DNA of 64,000 nucleotides. Source: SKPS01 sp964469215 (GTDB lineage: Bacteria; Bacteroidota; Bacteroidia; Bacteroidales; SKPS01). This document shows positions 52,056 to 61,330 of the stretch, piece after piece. Under the pieces are notes generated by a model. It made no database searches and had not been told where the DNA came from. It was given only the letters and a program-made list of their open reading frames with translations. The stretch covers positions 1 to 64,000 of the forward strand of contig CAYXYB010000002.1 in the NCBI GenBank assembly GCA_964469215.1. The letters are read 5' to 3'. The position numbers and the translations under genes were made by a program. The number at the start of each line of letters is the position of its first letter. The stretch's first letter is position 1.

Positions 52056-52796
52056 CTATTTTATTATCCGGTATCTCTGTCTTGCAGCTTCACGCCGCAT
52101 GGCATTGAAATGCCACCACTCTGTCTGGATGTTCCAGAATCCTGCTTCATACATCACGGAACGCAGGAGGTTCCTGTTTGTTACCTGTTCAAGCGTTAAT
52201 TTACCATCTTTTAACATTCGCTGCTCTTCAACAGGCCATGCCTCACGGCCGAAGTGATCGATGTCGGTACCCATATCAAGCAACTGATCATTGATATCCG
52301 CAATGGTAACATCTAAAGCACATCCAAAATTATGTATTGACCCGTATGCCGGGTTGGAGACAAACAGCGACTTGCTTACACCAGGAGGGGGAACAGCAAG
52401 TTTCCACATCTTAATCTGAACCGATTGCGGACGTGCTGCATCCCATACCACCAGAGTCAATGATTTATTTCTGTCTTTGAGGGTTTTCTGAGCCTTTACC
52501 AGCATAGCTGCTACTGCGGGTTGCAGGTAACATTTGTTCAAACCCTGGTATAAGTCAATGCCCATGAAATTGTTTGTGCTGCCATACCTCAGGTCAACAT
52601 TAATGCTAGTGTCGAGAGTATGCACATCAACAAGGCCTGCATTTATAAATGCCTCCTCAACGGGGTGAACATCCCATCTGGTTTTCGGGGATATTCCTGC
52701 ATGAGAATTTATCGGCCATTCAACAACCTCTATTTCAGGAGCTGTACATGAAAAAGTTGTTAACGTCAGGAGGACAGTAAAAAGAAAATTATTCAT
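52056..52796 (-). CDS. VanX-type D-Ala-D-Ala dipeptidase, lipoprotein
   Basis: A 246-residue precursor with a lipobox-like TFSC (about residue 17). The VanX/DdpX zinc dipeptidase motifs are complete: VDLRYGSTNNFMG, VWDAARPQSVQIKMW, SIHNFGCALDVTI (SxHxxGxAxD with two zinc ligands), and EWWHF with the third ligand and general base. It hydrolyses D-Ala-D-Ala, here on the periplasmic side, so more likely in peptidoglycan recycling than in vancomycin resistance. Start ATG at 52796 (MNNFLFTV); it overlaps the end of the upstream gene by 8 bp, so it belongs to the adhesin operon. Confidence 0.9.
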   Translation of the reverse strand: MNNFLFTVLLTLTTFSCTAPEIEVVEWPINSHAGISPKTRWDVHPVEEAFINAGLVDVHTLDTSINVDLRYGSTNNFMGIDLYQGLNKCYLQPAVAAMLVKAQKTLKDRNKSLTLVVWDAARPQSVQIKMWKLAVPPPGVSKSLFVSNPAYGSIHNFGCALDVTIADINDQLLDMGTDIDHFGREAWPVEEQRMLKDGKLTLEQVTNRNLLRSVMYEAGFWNIQTEWWHFNAMRREAARQRYRIIK

Positions 52797-55155
52797 AAAC
52801 CTCTCCAACAATTGTTATAACATAAGGCTCGGGAAGGTTTGTATTTATTACAAGATTTTCTATCAACACTCCGTTCTCCTTACCGGGTGTTACCAGCACC
52901 ATCAGTGTGAGTTCACCGCCCGGTAACAGGGGTTCATTACTCCATTCAACCCATACCCTTTCGCCATTAAAATCGACACCTCTTATCAGCAATTCACTTT
53001 TCCCTTTATTGCTGTATGGTATTGATATCACCCTTCTCTCCCCCGATTTGACAGGTTTAAGTACGATGGTGTCGGTAGGTGTTGAAAAGATTGGAAGTTC
53101 GCTGAGCAAAATCATCTCTCCCGGTTTATGAGACTGGTAGAATGTTATTTCTATTCTTCTTTCGAAGGCTGCTGCCCGGCTGTAAACTGAATTACGAAGG
53201 TCATTCGGGTTGTCGGAAACAAATGGGCTGGCTTTTTCTTTGCCAACAGGATCTTCGAAGATGATAAGCCTTATACCGCCAGGTGCAACACCATCGATAT
53301 AGGGTTTTAGAACACCACCCCTTGCATTTTCAAGGTATTTAACCAGGGAGTTTATCCGTCGCCGGGCCAGGTTGATATTATACTCGTTTGTGCTGAGGGG
53401 TGAACAATATCCACTAATCAGCAACTGCACTGTGTTTCCGTCTGTAAGATCCCTGACAAGGAAATCCGTCAGCATTTCTAATTTCTGATATCCACCCATG
53501 ACATAGTCGGTGAAGAAATCTTCGATATCATCAGCCGCCCTGGCTGCCGCTTCACCTTTCAATCCCCTTGCATATTCACGCCTGTAAAGCATCTTTATCG
53601 ACACATACTCGTCGAGTGACTGTTTGTAGTCTTTTGAAGATGTGATACTCATTGTCGCTGCATCGGGTTCATCATTATGAAAGAAAAGCAGAAGAGGCAG
53701 CAGCCTTCTTGCAAGCTCCTGCACGGTGTCGGTCGTGGTCACAGGCTGCTCCGGTATGATGGTTATAACCTCCTTGTCAACCCATTCATACATATAAATG
53801 TCGTTACAACAGGTTTCACCCCTGAGATGAAACGATCCGGGCCTGTTGGATGTAAAATAACCGTTGCTGTCGTTTGGGTTTACGGTGTAATAGTAGTCGT
53901 TGGCGGGTGAGTTGAACGGGACACCGATGTTAACCGGTTTTTCCCAGGCTGACAGCCCTCCATCTGCCATGAAGATATCGTAACCTCCGAATCCGTGATG
54001 CCAGTCGGAACTGAAAAACATTGCTTCTCTTGCGGTATCATAGAAAGGTGTAACCTCATTCCCTTTTGTGTTAATAAGGCTGCCGCAATTTACGGGCACG
54101 GCAAAACTGCCGTCATGTTCGAGTGAGAACCATACATCCATCCCTCCATGACCTCCTGGCCTGTCACTGACAAAGTACAGCACACCGGCATCACCAAGCT
54201 GTGAATAGTGTGGTTGTGTGTTGGTATATCCGGGCATGTTGATGCTTTCAGGCAAAGGACGTGGCATTCTCCATCTTCCGTTATTATAAGAAGCTACCAT
54301 AATACGGCACTGTAACAGTCCGTTGTCAAGATCTGAGCAACGTGAGAAGAAAACTCTTTTCCCCGATTTATCGAAGGTGATATTAGCATTATGTGTATTC
54401 CGCCTGTTGATATTGTTACCCAACTCACGGCCACGCTGGTATCCCGATAATCTTATTCGCGAGATGTATATAGCTGAACGGTAGTCGAGCCGTGCAAAAC
54501 TCTGAAATTCAGACTCCGTTGTCGGGCGAAGGGCCGAAAAAAACAGTATGGAATCACTTATCTGAAAGGCGCCAAATTCAGACCAGGGGGTGTTTATGGT
54601 GCGGCCGAGATGAGTTATTCTTACAGAATTGGTATCTTTTGGAAGCAGGCTCCTATTTTTACAGATCATCTCTTCACGTCTTGCCTTTGCTACCAGAAGG
54701 GTGTCATTGCCAAATTCAAGATAGCTTGAGATAAGTTCACAGAAACGGTCAATATCCCCATACTGTTTCGTCATCATAGCCAGATAAAACCAGACTTCAG
54801 GCTTTTCATGGCGGGCATCAGGAAGAGTAATCACATGATTATAAATGCGGGCTGCATCAGTATACCTGTTATCGAAACGGTAACACTCCGCAAGCCTGAA
54901 GGCGGTAAAAAGATCAGAAGAGTCGAGTTTAAGAGCCTCTGAGTAATAGTCGGCAGCATCGGTATAGTCACCTTGCATCCAGTGCTGGCCGGCACTAACC
55001 AATATTGCTTCGCGGTTCTGAGCCCTGCCATTGAAACAGTTAATCAGAAAAGCACAAAGAAAAATAATCATAATACAGCTTCTTCCTGTTGCGTAATAAT
55101 AATTGTTCACAGGTTTTCTTGCTGAACGATGCTTATAAGGTGGCCGGAGATTCAT
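52789..55155 (-). CDS. TPR-PD40-OmpA-like outer membrane-associated protein (PorE-type layout)
   Basis: A 788-residue protein. After a signal peptide (to about GRAQ, residue 46) come TPRs (about 55-150), a PD40/WD40-like propeller (about 190-470: TFDKSGKRVFFSR, VLYFVSDRPGGHGGMDVWF, AMFFSSDWHHGFGGYDIF, NGYFTSNRPG), an OmpA-like domain (about 545-690) and a C-terminal Ig-like/DUF1573-type domain. The OmpA motif is degenerate: SGYCSPLSTNEYNINLARRR has lost the Asp of the wall-binding site but keeps the Arg. It lies 7 bp after PorP/SprF, the usual triad order with a sorted adhesin. It may connect the secretion or adhesion complex to the wall. Confidence 0.85.
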   Translation of the reverse strand: MNLRPPYKHRSARKPVNNYYYATGRSCIMIIFLCAFLINCFNGRAQNREAILVSAGQHWMQGDYTDAADYYSEALKLDSSDLFTAFRLAECYRFDNRYTDAARIYNHVITLPDARHEKPEVWFYLAMMTKQYGDIDRFCELISSYLEFGNDTLLVAKARREEMICKNRSLLPKDTNSVRITHLGRTINTPWSEFGAFQISDSILFFSALRPTTESEFQSFARLDYRSAIYISRIRLSGYQRGRELGNNINRRNTHNANITFDKSGKRVFFSRCSDLDNGLLQCRIMVASYNNGRWRMPRPLPESINMPGYTNTQPHYSQLGDAGVLYFVSDRPGGHGGMDVWFSLEHDGSFAVPVNCGSLINTKGNEVTPFYDTAREAMFFSSDWHHGFGGYDIFMADGGLSAWEKPVNIGVPFNSPANDYYYTVNPNDSNGYFTSNRPGSFHLRGETCCNDIYMYEWVDKEVITIIPEQPVTTTDTVQELARRLLPLLLFFHNDEPDAATMSITSSKDYKQSLDEYVSIKMLYRREYARGLKGEAAARAADDIEDFFTDYVMGGYQKLEMLTDFLVRDLTDGNTVQLLISGYCSPLSTNEYNINLARRRINSLVKYLENARGGVLKPYIDGVAPGGIRLIIFEDPVGKEKASPFVSDNPNDLRNSVYSRAAAFERRIEITFYQSHKPGEMILLSELPIFSTPTDTIVLKPVKSGERRVISIPYSNKGKSELLIRGVDFNGERVWVEWSNEPLLPGGELTLMVLVTPGKENGVLIENLVINTNLPEPYVITIVGEVYE

Positions 55156-55162
55156 AGTAATA

Positions 55163-56179
55163 TCAGAATGGATCCGGACAAGGGATATTCTTTATTCTCT
55201 TTTTTTTCTTCTTCTCAATAAGGTAAACTGCTGTGAGTTCAAATCCACCCCTGAGGGTACTTGCCTTTCTTAATCCTGAATAATTAATGTCGTAACTAAC
55301 CCCAAAAGTGATATTGTAGTAGTCGAAGTTAAAAACAAGTATTGCAGCATCAACAGGCCTCAGGAACACACCTGCCTGAAGATTGCCCAGATGATAGCCA
55401 CCCGACAACCTGTCAAGTCCTATCATCGTTCCTGCAATTATTTCGGTGTGTTTTCCCTGTCGTGAAATATAAAACCCCGGTGCAATAGTGCGTTTATTGG
55501 GTTGGATTATCTCAGCATTCATGTAGAAAGTGATCTTTGGGTCAAGGGTGATATTTTTGTCATTCAACATTGACTGATTTGGTTTATTGACATGTGAATA
55601 AACCAACCCCGCATCAAATGCCTGATCAAAATCGGGCCTGTAAAACCAATGAGCACCAATACTTACATCATAATAAGTGAAACCTAAATTATAAAATGAT
55701 TCCTGGGTATTAAGGTCAGCGTTGAACATTTTGCCGTCGAACTGATCACCGAAAACAAGTCTGGTATAATCGTACGACCGATTGTTATAACTAACCACAG
55801 CACCTAAACCCAGATAGTGATTATTAAATTCATTTAAGGCTTTCAGATAAGATATTGCACCTCCTGCTGAAGAGGTGCCGAATTTTGAATCGCCTGCCTG
55901 ATCGTAATATGAGGTAAGTCCAAATCCGATAATATTGCTCGACTGCCTGTCCTGAAACAGTTTGAAATCAGCAGTGAAGCTAAATGTGCTGAAAGGTACG
56001 GTAACAGCTCTCCATTGGGAGCGGTGGTTTGCTGCCAGCCTTAGCTTTGCAAAACAGAAGCCAGCCTGTGCAGGGTTTATCTGAACGGCAGCCATTCTGT
56101 ACTGAGAAAAATGGATATCCTGAGACACACCTGTCATCATTAGGATCAGAAACAATATCAGTACCGATGCTCTCTTCAC
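55163..56179 (-). CDS. PorP/SprF-family T9SS-associated outer membrane protein
   Basis: A 338-residue beta-barrel outer membrane protein of the PorP/SprF family. Signal peptide to about VSQ (residue 19), then the family start DIHFSQYRMAAVQINPAQAGFCFAKLRLAANHRSQW and regular amphipathic strands with the GLGAVVSYNN and NFDYYNITFGVSYDIN segments. SprF proteins are needed for export or stable surface display of the neighbouring SprB-like adhesin through T9SS. It begins directly after the adhesin gene (1-bp gap) and is followed by the OmpA-like gene. Confidence 0.93.
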   Translation of the reverse strand: MKRASVLILFLILMMTGVSQDIHFSQYRMAAVQINPAQAGFCFAKLRLAANHRSQWRAVTVPFSTFSFTADFKLFQDRQSSNIIGFGLTSYYDQAGDSKFGTSSAGGAISYLKALNEFNNHYLGLGAVVSYNNRSYDYTRLVFGDQFDGKMFNADLNTQESFYNLGFTYYDVSIGAHWFYRPDFDQAFDAGLVYSHVNKPNQSMLNDKNITLDPKITFYMNAEIIQPNKRTIAPGFYISRQGKHTEIIAGTMIGLDRLSGGYHLGNLQAGVFLRPVDAAILVFNFDYYNITFGVSYDINYSGLRKASTLRGGFELTAVYLIEKKKKKRIKNIPCPDPF

Positions 56180-56180
56180 G

Positions 56181-59100
56181 TTAACGGATTAGGGTGATAT
56201 TGCCTTTCTTTTTAAATTGCCTTTGGTTGTAGCAGCGAACTTCAAGATAGTAGTCGAAAACACCGGGATCTACATCCCTGCCTTTGAAGGTGCCATCCCA
56301 TCCGACATTCTTATTTGTAGTTTCGAAGACCTTCTCTCCCAAGCGGCTATATATAGCAAAATAAATCTCATCCGCATAAAGGGTATAAAGGTAAAGAATG
56401 TCATTTTTATCATCACCGTTAGGAGTAAACGCGTTGGGGACAAAGATATACGGATCTTCGCAGAAGACCTCCAAAACGGTCAGAAATACAGTATCTGTAA
56501 AGATACAACCCCAGATGTCCTTAACAACCACAATATATGAGATGGTGCCATATGGAGTTGAAATGGGATTGTGTATTTTCGGGTTACTGAGCCATTTCGG
56601 TGGCTCCCATTGATAGGAATATCCGGGGCCAAGGTATGTTGCATTCAGCTGAACGCTTTGCCCTTCGAAGAGAGTATCTTTTGCAACTGTTATTGAAATC
56701 TTAATATATATTGATGAATCTTCGACAACCACCTGGTCATAAGATTTGCACCCCTTACTGTCGGTAATTGTTACCTTATAGGTTCCGGGACAAAGGGAAT
56801 CAGCAGGATTGCCCGTCTGGTGGCGCGAATCATCCCACAGATAGCTATAGGGAGGGTTTCCACCGGAGGGGTTTGCATACCCTTTACCTATACATACCTC
56901 TTTACAAGGAGCATTCAGTGCGTATGCATTGCTTATCAGCGGTGGTGGGTCGACAAGCGTAAACTGCGATACACCGTAACATCCCAGATTGTCAGTTATT
57001 GTTACAGAGAAGGTGCCTGCACACAATCCGGTAGCCTGATTTGTGGTTGAAGATGAATTGCTCCACTGATACTGATAAGGTGGAGTTCCGCCCAAAAGAG
57101 TAACAGTAACCACTCCATCGCAGAATCCGGTGCAGCTTGGATCCTGAATGTTGACAGAAGAAAACTTTATAAGCTGATCGAGGTAAACGCTGTCGTAGGC
57201 ACTGCATAGTGCGTTATAAACCTTTACATAATAATATTGAGGGGTGTTCAGGGTAACAATGCATGTAGGGTCTGAAGGTGAAGTGTTTAATGTGTTAGTA
57301 AATGCGGGATTATCCGACCATTGAAAAAAGACGTTTGTGTCCGGGGTGGTTGCTGACAGCACGACAGAGCCAGTGCAGATCAGCACATCAGGCCCGGCAT
57401 CAACAGATAGGTCATACACTATCATTTTCTGATGAAAAGTATCGGTACAAATGCCGTTACTGACATAAAGATTGTAGCTTACCGTTGCGGGGGCACTTGA
57501 AATAGGGTTGCTTATCAGTGGGTTATTCAGAAATATGGGAGGTACCCAGAGATAAGTAACATTAGGATCATTTATCGGTAGAATCCCTATCTGGGCTGTT
57601 CCTCCTACACATACCTCTGCCGGAGGAAGTGTTGAAGCCTGCCCTGACAGCACCACCACCTGTTTGACTATTGTGTCATGGAAGTTACATGATCCCAGAT
57701 CGCTTAGGATAAGAGTAACCTGGTAAACTCCCGGCTGAGTATAGATATGAACCGGGGAGTGGAGGTTGGAGAATGTGCCGTCGCCGAAATTCCAATAAAT
57801 TGTTGTACTCGAAGGGTTAGGTATCTGGGATGTGTTCACAAAAGATATTGTGTCGGGGGCGCAGATCGAAGGGGGATCTATAAAATCGGCTACCAGTGCA
57901 GGTGTAAGGAAGTCGAAAACGACAACACCATTGTTGCAGTTGGAACTGTTGTTTGTATTTGACCATGCACCTGTTGATGTAGGGAAATCGCTGTTACCGC
58001 CACAGCCGGCACATACCGACTGGTAAATACGTCCTTTCTTGTCGAAACGGCTGGTGCCACCATCAACATGTTCGGCAGATATAGGTCCGCCGTAATAGGT
58101 TCCATACAACAATCCCGACGCATCATCCTTCATGATCATGAAATAGTAATCGCTGTTGTCAGTAGTTAGCTGAAAAGCATCGAGGGTAACAGGGAGGCCT
58201 GCTGTGCCGCCGAAGCTGTTCACAGATCCACCCCACCCTGAAAGGTAAACTCTGTTACAGAGGTCAACCAGGAATGCTGTTGGTGAAATGTCAGGCCCGT
58301 TGCCTGACCCAAAAACCGTTGACCATATCTTCTGGTTAAGATTGGATGTGAGTTTGGAGATGAATTGCCCTCCTGAAGGAATGAACCATGTTGCATTATG
58401 CACATATACAGTACCTGTTGCTGCAGTCTGACCAAGGACATAGATATACCCCGACCCGTCACGTTCCACGAAATATACCTGATCGTATGCTGATGAACCG
58501 TAATAGGTTGAACTGAGGAGTTGGTTACCGTTGGTGGAAATCCATGCTATCCAACCATCACAACTGCCACCCTGGTAAGTTGACTGAACCACGTTGGTCG
58601 TTACCGGAAAGTTCTGTGATGTTGTTCCTCCGGCAACATAAACAGCATTGAGATTATCAGACACGATGCTGTACCCGGCATCATTGCCTGAGCCTCCGAG
58701 ATAGGTACTCCAGATCATTGAAGAGAGCTGGTTATCCATCTTAAAGATAACTGCATCCTGCCCGCCGGCATTCTGGGTCTGCACTGCACCGGGTGTCACA
58801 GGAAAATTTGTGGAATTGGAAGAACTGACAACCATCACATTACCCTGATTATCCAGAAGTATTTCGCCCCTGACATCATCAGCGTAATTGTGTTTCAGCG
58901 GACTAACCGTGTTCAGCCCGTCGTTGCCCGACCCTCCAACATAGGTTGAAGAAAGTAATTGGTTTCCGCCGGCGCTTAGCTTTGACATTACTATATCAGA
59001 TCCGTTGGTATACTGTAAAACATATGTAAGAGTATAAGCACTGCCACCATTAAAGGTCGGGTCAAAAGCCCCGGAAGTTACCGGATAGTTAGAGGAACCG

Positions 59101-60170
59101 CTGGAGCCCAGAAGATACAACTGCCCCTGAGTATTTACAACAAGGCTGTGAGGCACCTCTGTGCCTCCTCCTCCGATATAGGTGCTGTATATAAGAGACT
59201 GCCCGGTAGTATCGAACTTTGTAATAACGATATCACAGGATGCACCTGCATAACTTACCTGATAGGCGCCGTTGGTTACAGGATATCCGTTGCTGAAAGC
59301 ATTACCTCCTGTATAGAGGTGCCCCAGGTCATCATAGGTGGCAGTGTAGCCCCAGTTGTCTGAAGTTGAGCCTGTATAAGAGGCAAATATCCTTACCGGA
59401 GGATCTATCACCAGTGGAACTGAATGATCGTAACGGCCAACAACATATGAAATGGTATTGTTCTTAAGCCTGAATTGGCATGAGACCTCACGTTTCTGAC
59501 CATTTATTATCTGGTATGCATAAGGCTTAAGTTCAAATATTCGTCCGAAAGGAGTTTCGATGATCAAATTTCCGTATCGTAGTGTTATGTTATCAACTCC
59601 TTCGTAGACTTTGGTTATCTGTTTGGGGTCAGAACCGGGCATGCAGTGAAATTCATATTTAAACAGGGTTTCATCCTTTAAAACATGCAGATCAATCCCT
59701 TTGTAAAGGCCGGCATACAAGACCTCTTCATAAAGTTGTACGTCAGACGCCCATTTATTCGGATCGTTGCCCAGAAAGTAATTGAATATTCCTTGAAGTG
59801 GCCTGGTTGCTTTAACTTCAGGGTTGGCATTGCAATCCCTGAACCTGACCCTGTAAGCAAAATGGTCAATCACACCATCGGGTGGAGGAGTCTTTTGTCT
59901 TTCCTCACGGGACAGGGATTTATATTCAACAAAACGGCTGAATGCTTCCTGATCACGCATGTCATATGTGAAGCCATCGGGTTTAAGATAAACAGCACCA
60001 CCATTGAGCTCAACCTTGTAAAGTACCTGATCATTCCACTGTCCTTTATTCTCAATAAAAACAATGTTGTTTCCTCTGAGAGAATCACGGTGTGCAAGCA
60101 GATTGCAGGGAAATGGGATACCTCCAAAAGTTATTATCAATAAAAATACAATGCGGTATCGAATATTCAT
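56181..60170 (-). CDS. Giant T9SS type B cargo protein (SprB-like adhesin) with SBBP and PKD repeats
   Basis: A 1329-residue surface protein. I start at the ATG at 60170 (MNIRYRIVFLLI, signal peptide to about LLAHRD); the longer frame would precede the promoter at 60192. Domains: an 'IENKGQW' N-terminal domain (about 30-240), SBBP beta-propeller repeats (about 250-680; many 'LLSSTYYGG/YLGGSGND' units), a PKD domain near 720-800, several Ig/SprB-type repeats (YQWSNSSSTTNQATGLCAGTFS and similar), and a gliding-motility C-terminal domain ending VPNAFTPNGDDKND...GVFDYYLEVRCYN. It is the likely partner of the PorP/SprF encoded next. Role: adhesion or surface motility. Confidence 0.93.
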   Translation of the reverse strand: MNIRYRIVFLLIITFGGIPFPCNLLAHRDSLRGNNIVFIENKGQWNDQVLYKVELNGGAVYLKPDGFTYDMRDQEAFSRFVEYKSLSREERQKTPPPDGVIDHFAYRVRFRDCNANPEVKATRPLQGIFNYFLGNDPNKWASDVQLYEEVLYAGLYKGIDLHVLKDETLFKYEFHCMPGSDPKQITKVYEGVDNITLRYGNLIIETPFGRIFELKPYAYQIINGQKREVSCQFRLKNNTISYVVGRYDHSVPLVIDPPVRIFASYTGSTSDNWGYTATYDDLGHLYTGGNAFSNGYPVTNGAYQVSYAGASCDIVITKFDTTGQSLIYSTYIGGGGTEVPHSLVVNTQGQLYLLGSSGSSNYPVTSGAFDPTFNGGSAYTLTYVLQYTNGSDIVMSKLSAGGNQLLSSTYVGGSGNDGLNTVSPLKHNYADDVRGEILLDNQGNVMVVSSSNSTNFPVTPGAVQTQNAGGQDAVIFKMDNQLSSMIWSTYLGGSGNDAGYSIVSDNLNAVYVAGGTTSQNFPVTTNVVQSTYQGGSCDGWIAWISTNGNQLLSSTYYGSSAYDQVYFVERDGSGYIYVLGQTAATGTVYVHNATWFIPSGGQFISKLTSNLNQKIWSTVFGSGNGPDISPTAFLVDLCNRVYLSGWGGSVNSFGGTAGLPVTLDAFQLTTDNSDYYFMIMKDDASGLLYGTYYGGPISAEHVDGGTSRFDKKGRIYQSVCAGCGGNSDFPTSTGAWSNTNNSSNCNNGVVVFDFLTPALVADFIDPPSICAPDTISFVNTSQIPNPSSTTIYWNFGDGTFSNLHSPVHIYTQPGVYQVTLILSDLGSCNFHDTIVKQVVVLSGQASTLPPAEVCVGGTAQIGILPINDPNVTYLWVPPIFLNNPLISNPISSAPATVSYNLYVSNGICTDTFHQKMIVYDLSVDAGPDVLICTGSVVLSATTPDTNVFFQWSDNPAFTNTLNTSPSDPTCIVTLNTPQYYYVKVYNALCSAYDSVYLDQLIKFSSVNIQDPSCTGFCDGVVTVTLLGGTPPYQYQWSNSSSTTNQATGLCAGTFSVTITDNLGCYGVSQFTLVDPPPLISNAYALNAPCKEVCIGKGYANPSGGNPPYSYLWDDSRHQTGNPADSLCPGTYKVTITDSKGCKSYDQVVVEDSSIYIKISITVAKDTLFEGQSVQLNATYLGPGYSYQWEPPKWLSNPKIHNPISTPYGTISYIVVVKDIWGCIFTDTVFLTVLEVFCEDPYIFVPNAFTPNGDDKNDILYLYTLYADEIYFAIYSRLGEKVFETTNKNVGWDGTFKGRDVDPGVFDYYLEVRCYNQRQFKKKGNITLIR

Positions 60171-60191
60171 TGACAGAAAGTTAACAGACTT

Positions 60192-60199
60192 CAAAGATA
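60192..60199 (-). promoter_or_regulatory. -7 box (TATCTTTG) of the adhesin operon
   Basis: Minus-strand TATCTTTG 22 bp before the adhesin start codon at 60170; fixes that start over the longer frame. Confidence 0.55.
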
Positions 60200-60283
60200 C
60201 GATAATTATAAGACAATTGAACCCTGTAAAAGGTTGTCCCGAAAAAACCACCAAAAATTAGTTCTGAGATAAATTCGCAAAGC

Positions 60284-61042
60284 TTATCTGTTGTTGTTCA
60301 TAAACCCTTGTTTATTAATCACATCCAGAAAGGTGTTAGAGAAATGGAGATTATCTTTCAGTGTGTACCTTTTTTGGGTAAAAACCTTAGCAAGATTGTC
60401 AAGATTGTTTTCCTCAAGCAATTGCTGCGTTAAAGGTAGGTTCTCTTTTTCGAAATAAAGCTTGTCAATTTCCTCGCGGGAATAATCTGAATATGTTTCG
60501 TGGTGAACAACGGCATCGAGCGGAAGCCTGTCAGTAAGTCCCGGATCTTCATCCGGGTAACCAATAACAAGAGTTGCAACAGGCACAACGCCATCGGGGA
60601 GATTAAATAACTCAACCAGTTTGCCGGCCTGATACGTTGTAGTGCCCAGATAGCAAATACCAAGGCCGTGTGATTCGGCAGCAAGAGCACTGTTTTGCGA
60701 AGCTATGAGAGCATCAATTGCTGCGGTAAAAAACGAGAGAAAATTATCATAGCCGGGTTCTGCATCACGAAACCTGCACCACAGGTTGAAGCGGTTGAAA
60801 TCGGCACAGAATGTCAGCAGAACCGGTGCCTGAAGCACCATCTTCTGTGAAAAATGTATCTTATGCAAGATTTCTTTTTTTTCAGGATCCTGGGTTACAA
60901 TAATACTGTAAACCTGCATGTTGCCTGTTGTGCTCGTTCTGACGGCTGCATTAAGAATATCTTTCAATACATTTTCCGGCAGTGGATCGTTTTTGTATTT
61001 ACGTATTGTTCGATGACTTAATATGGTTTGCAGTGTATCCAT
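60284..61042 (-). CDS. Nitroreductase family protein (NfsA/FRP-like)
   Basis: A 252-residue FMN-dependent oxidoreductase. Family features: HRTIRKYKNDPLPENVLKDILNAAVRTSTTGNMQVYSIIV (FMN-phosphate binding, substrate loop), QAPVLLTFCADFNRF, ALAAESHGLGICYLG and LVIGYPDEDPGL with the flexible C-terminal extension of the NfsA/FRP group. It reduces nitro compounds, quinones or flavins with NAD(P)H; the natural substrate is open. Single gene with a TATCTTTG box upstream. Confidence 0.9.
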   Translation of the reverse strand: MDTLQTILSHRTIRKYKNDPLPENVLKDILNAAVRTSTTGNMQVYSIIVTQDPEKKEILHKIHFSQKMVLQAPVLLTFCADFNRFNLWCRFRDAEPGYDNFLSFFTAAIDALIASQNSALAAESHGLGICYLGTTTYQAGKLVELFNLPDGVVPVATLVIGYPDEDPGLTDRLPLDAVVHHETYSDYSREEIDKLYFEKENLPLTQQLLEENNLDNLAKVFTQKRYTLKDNLHFSNTFLDVINKQGFMNNNR

Positions 61043-61091
61043 TTTTTATGATTTAGAATTTTATCATTTTTTATTTAATCAATTTTGCTTG

Positions 61092-61099
61092 CAAAGATA
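61092..61099 (-). promoter_or_regulatory. Putative -7 box (TATCTTTG) of the nitroreductase gene
   Basis: Minus-strand TAnnTTTG match 50 bp before the start codon at 61042. Confidence 0.5.
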
Positions 61100-61293
61100 T
61101 AGTCTTTGAGTTTAACTCTACATTCACAGAAGGTTCATTGCTTTACATCAGTACCTCAGATTTCCACAATTATTAAAAAACAAATTTCACACTGAAGGAT
61201 TTTGATACAAGGCATTATGCAGCAATAGTATTGCTAATAATAAACACGAAAGATTATTTGAATTATCTTCACAGCCCGAAAGAAAACTTTTTA

Positions 61294-61309
61294 ATGACGT
61301 TGACGTCAT
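61294..61309. promoter_or_regulatory. Inverted repeat ATGACGT-TG-ACGTCAT
   Basis: Perfect 7-bp arms with a 2-bp spacer, 22 bp upstream of the ATG at 61331. No T-run follows. Could be an operator overlapping the promoter or ribosome-binding region of the 61331 gene; the remaining spacer (61043-61293) shows only the nitroreductase promoter. Confidence 0.45.
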
Positions 61310-61330
61310 ACAGGAAACCTTAACGCCGGC

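Noticed and set aside
52056..52796. Vancomycin resistance gene
   Set aside because: VanX-type, but no vanH/vanA-like ligase or VanRS is present and the protein is exported; a role in wall recycling is more likely.
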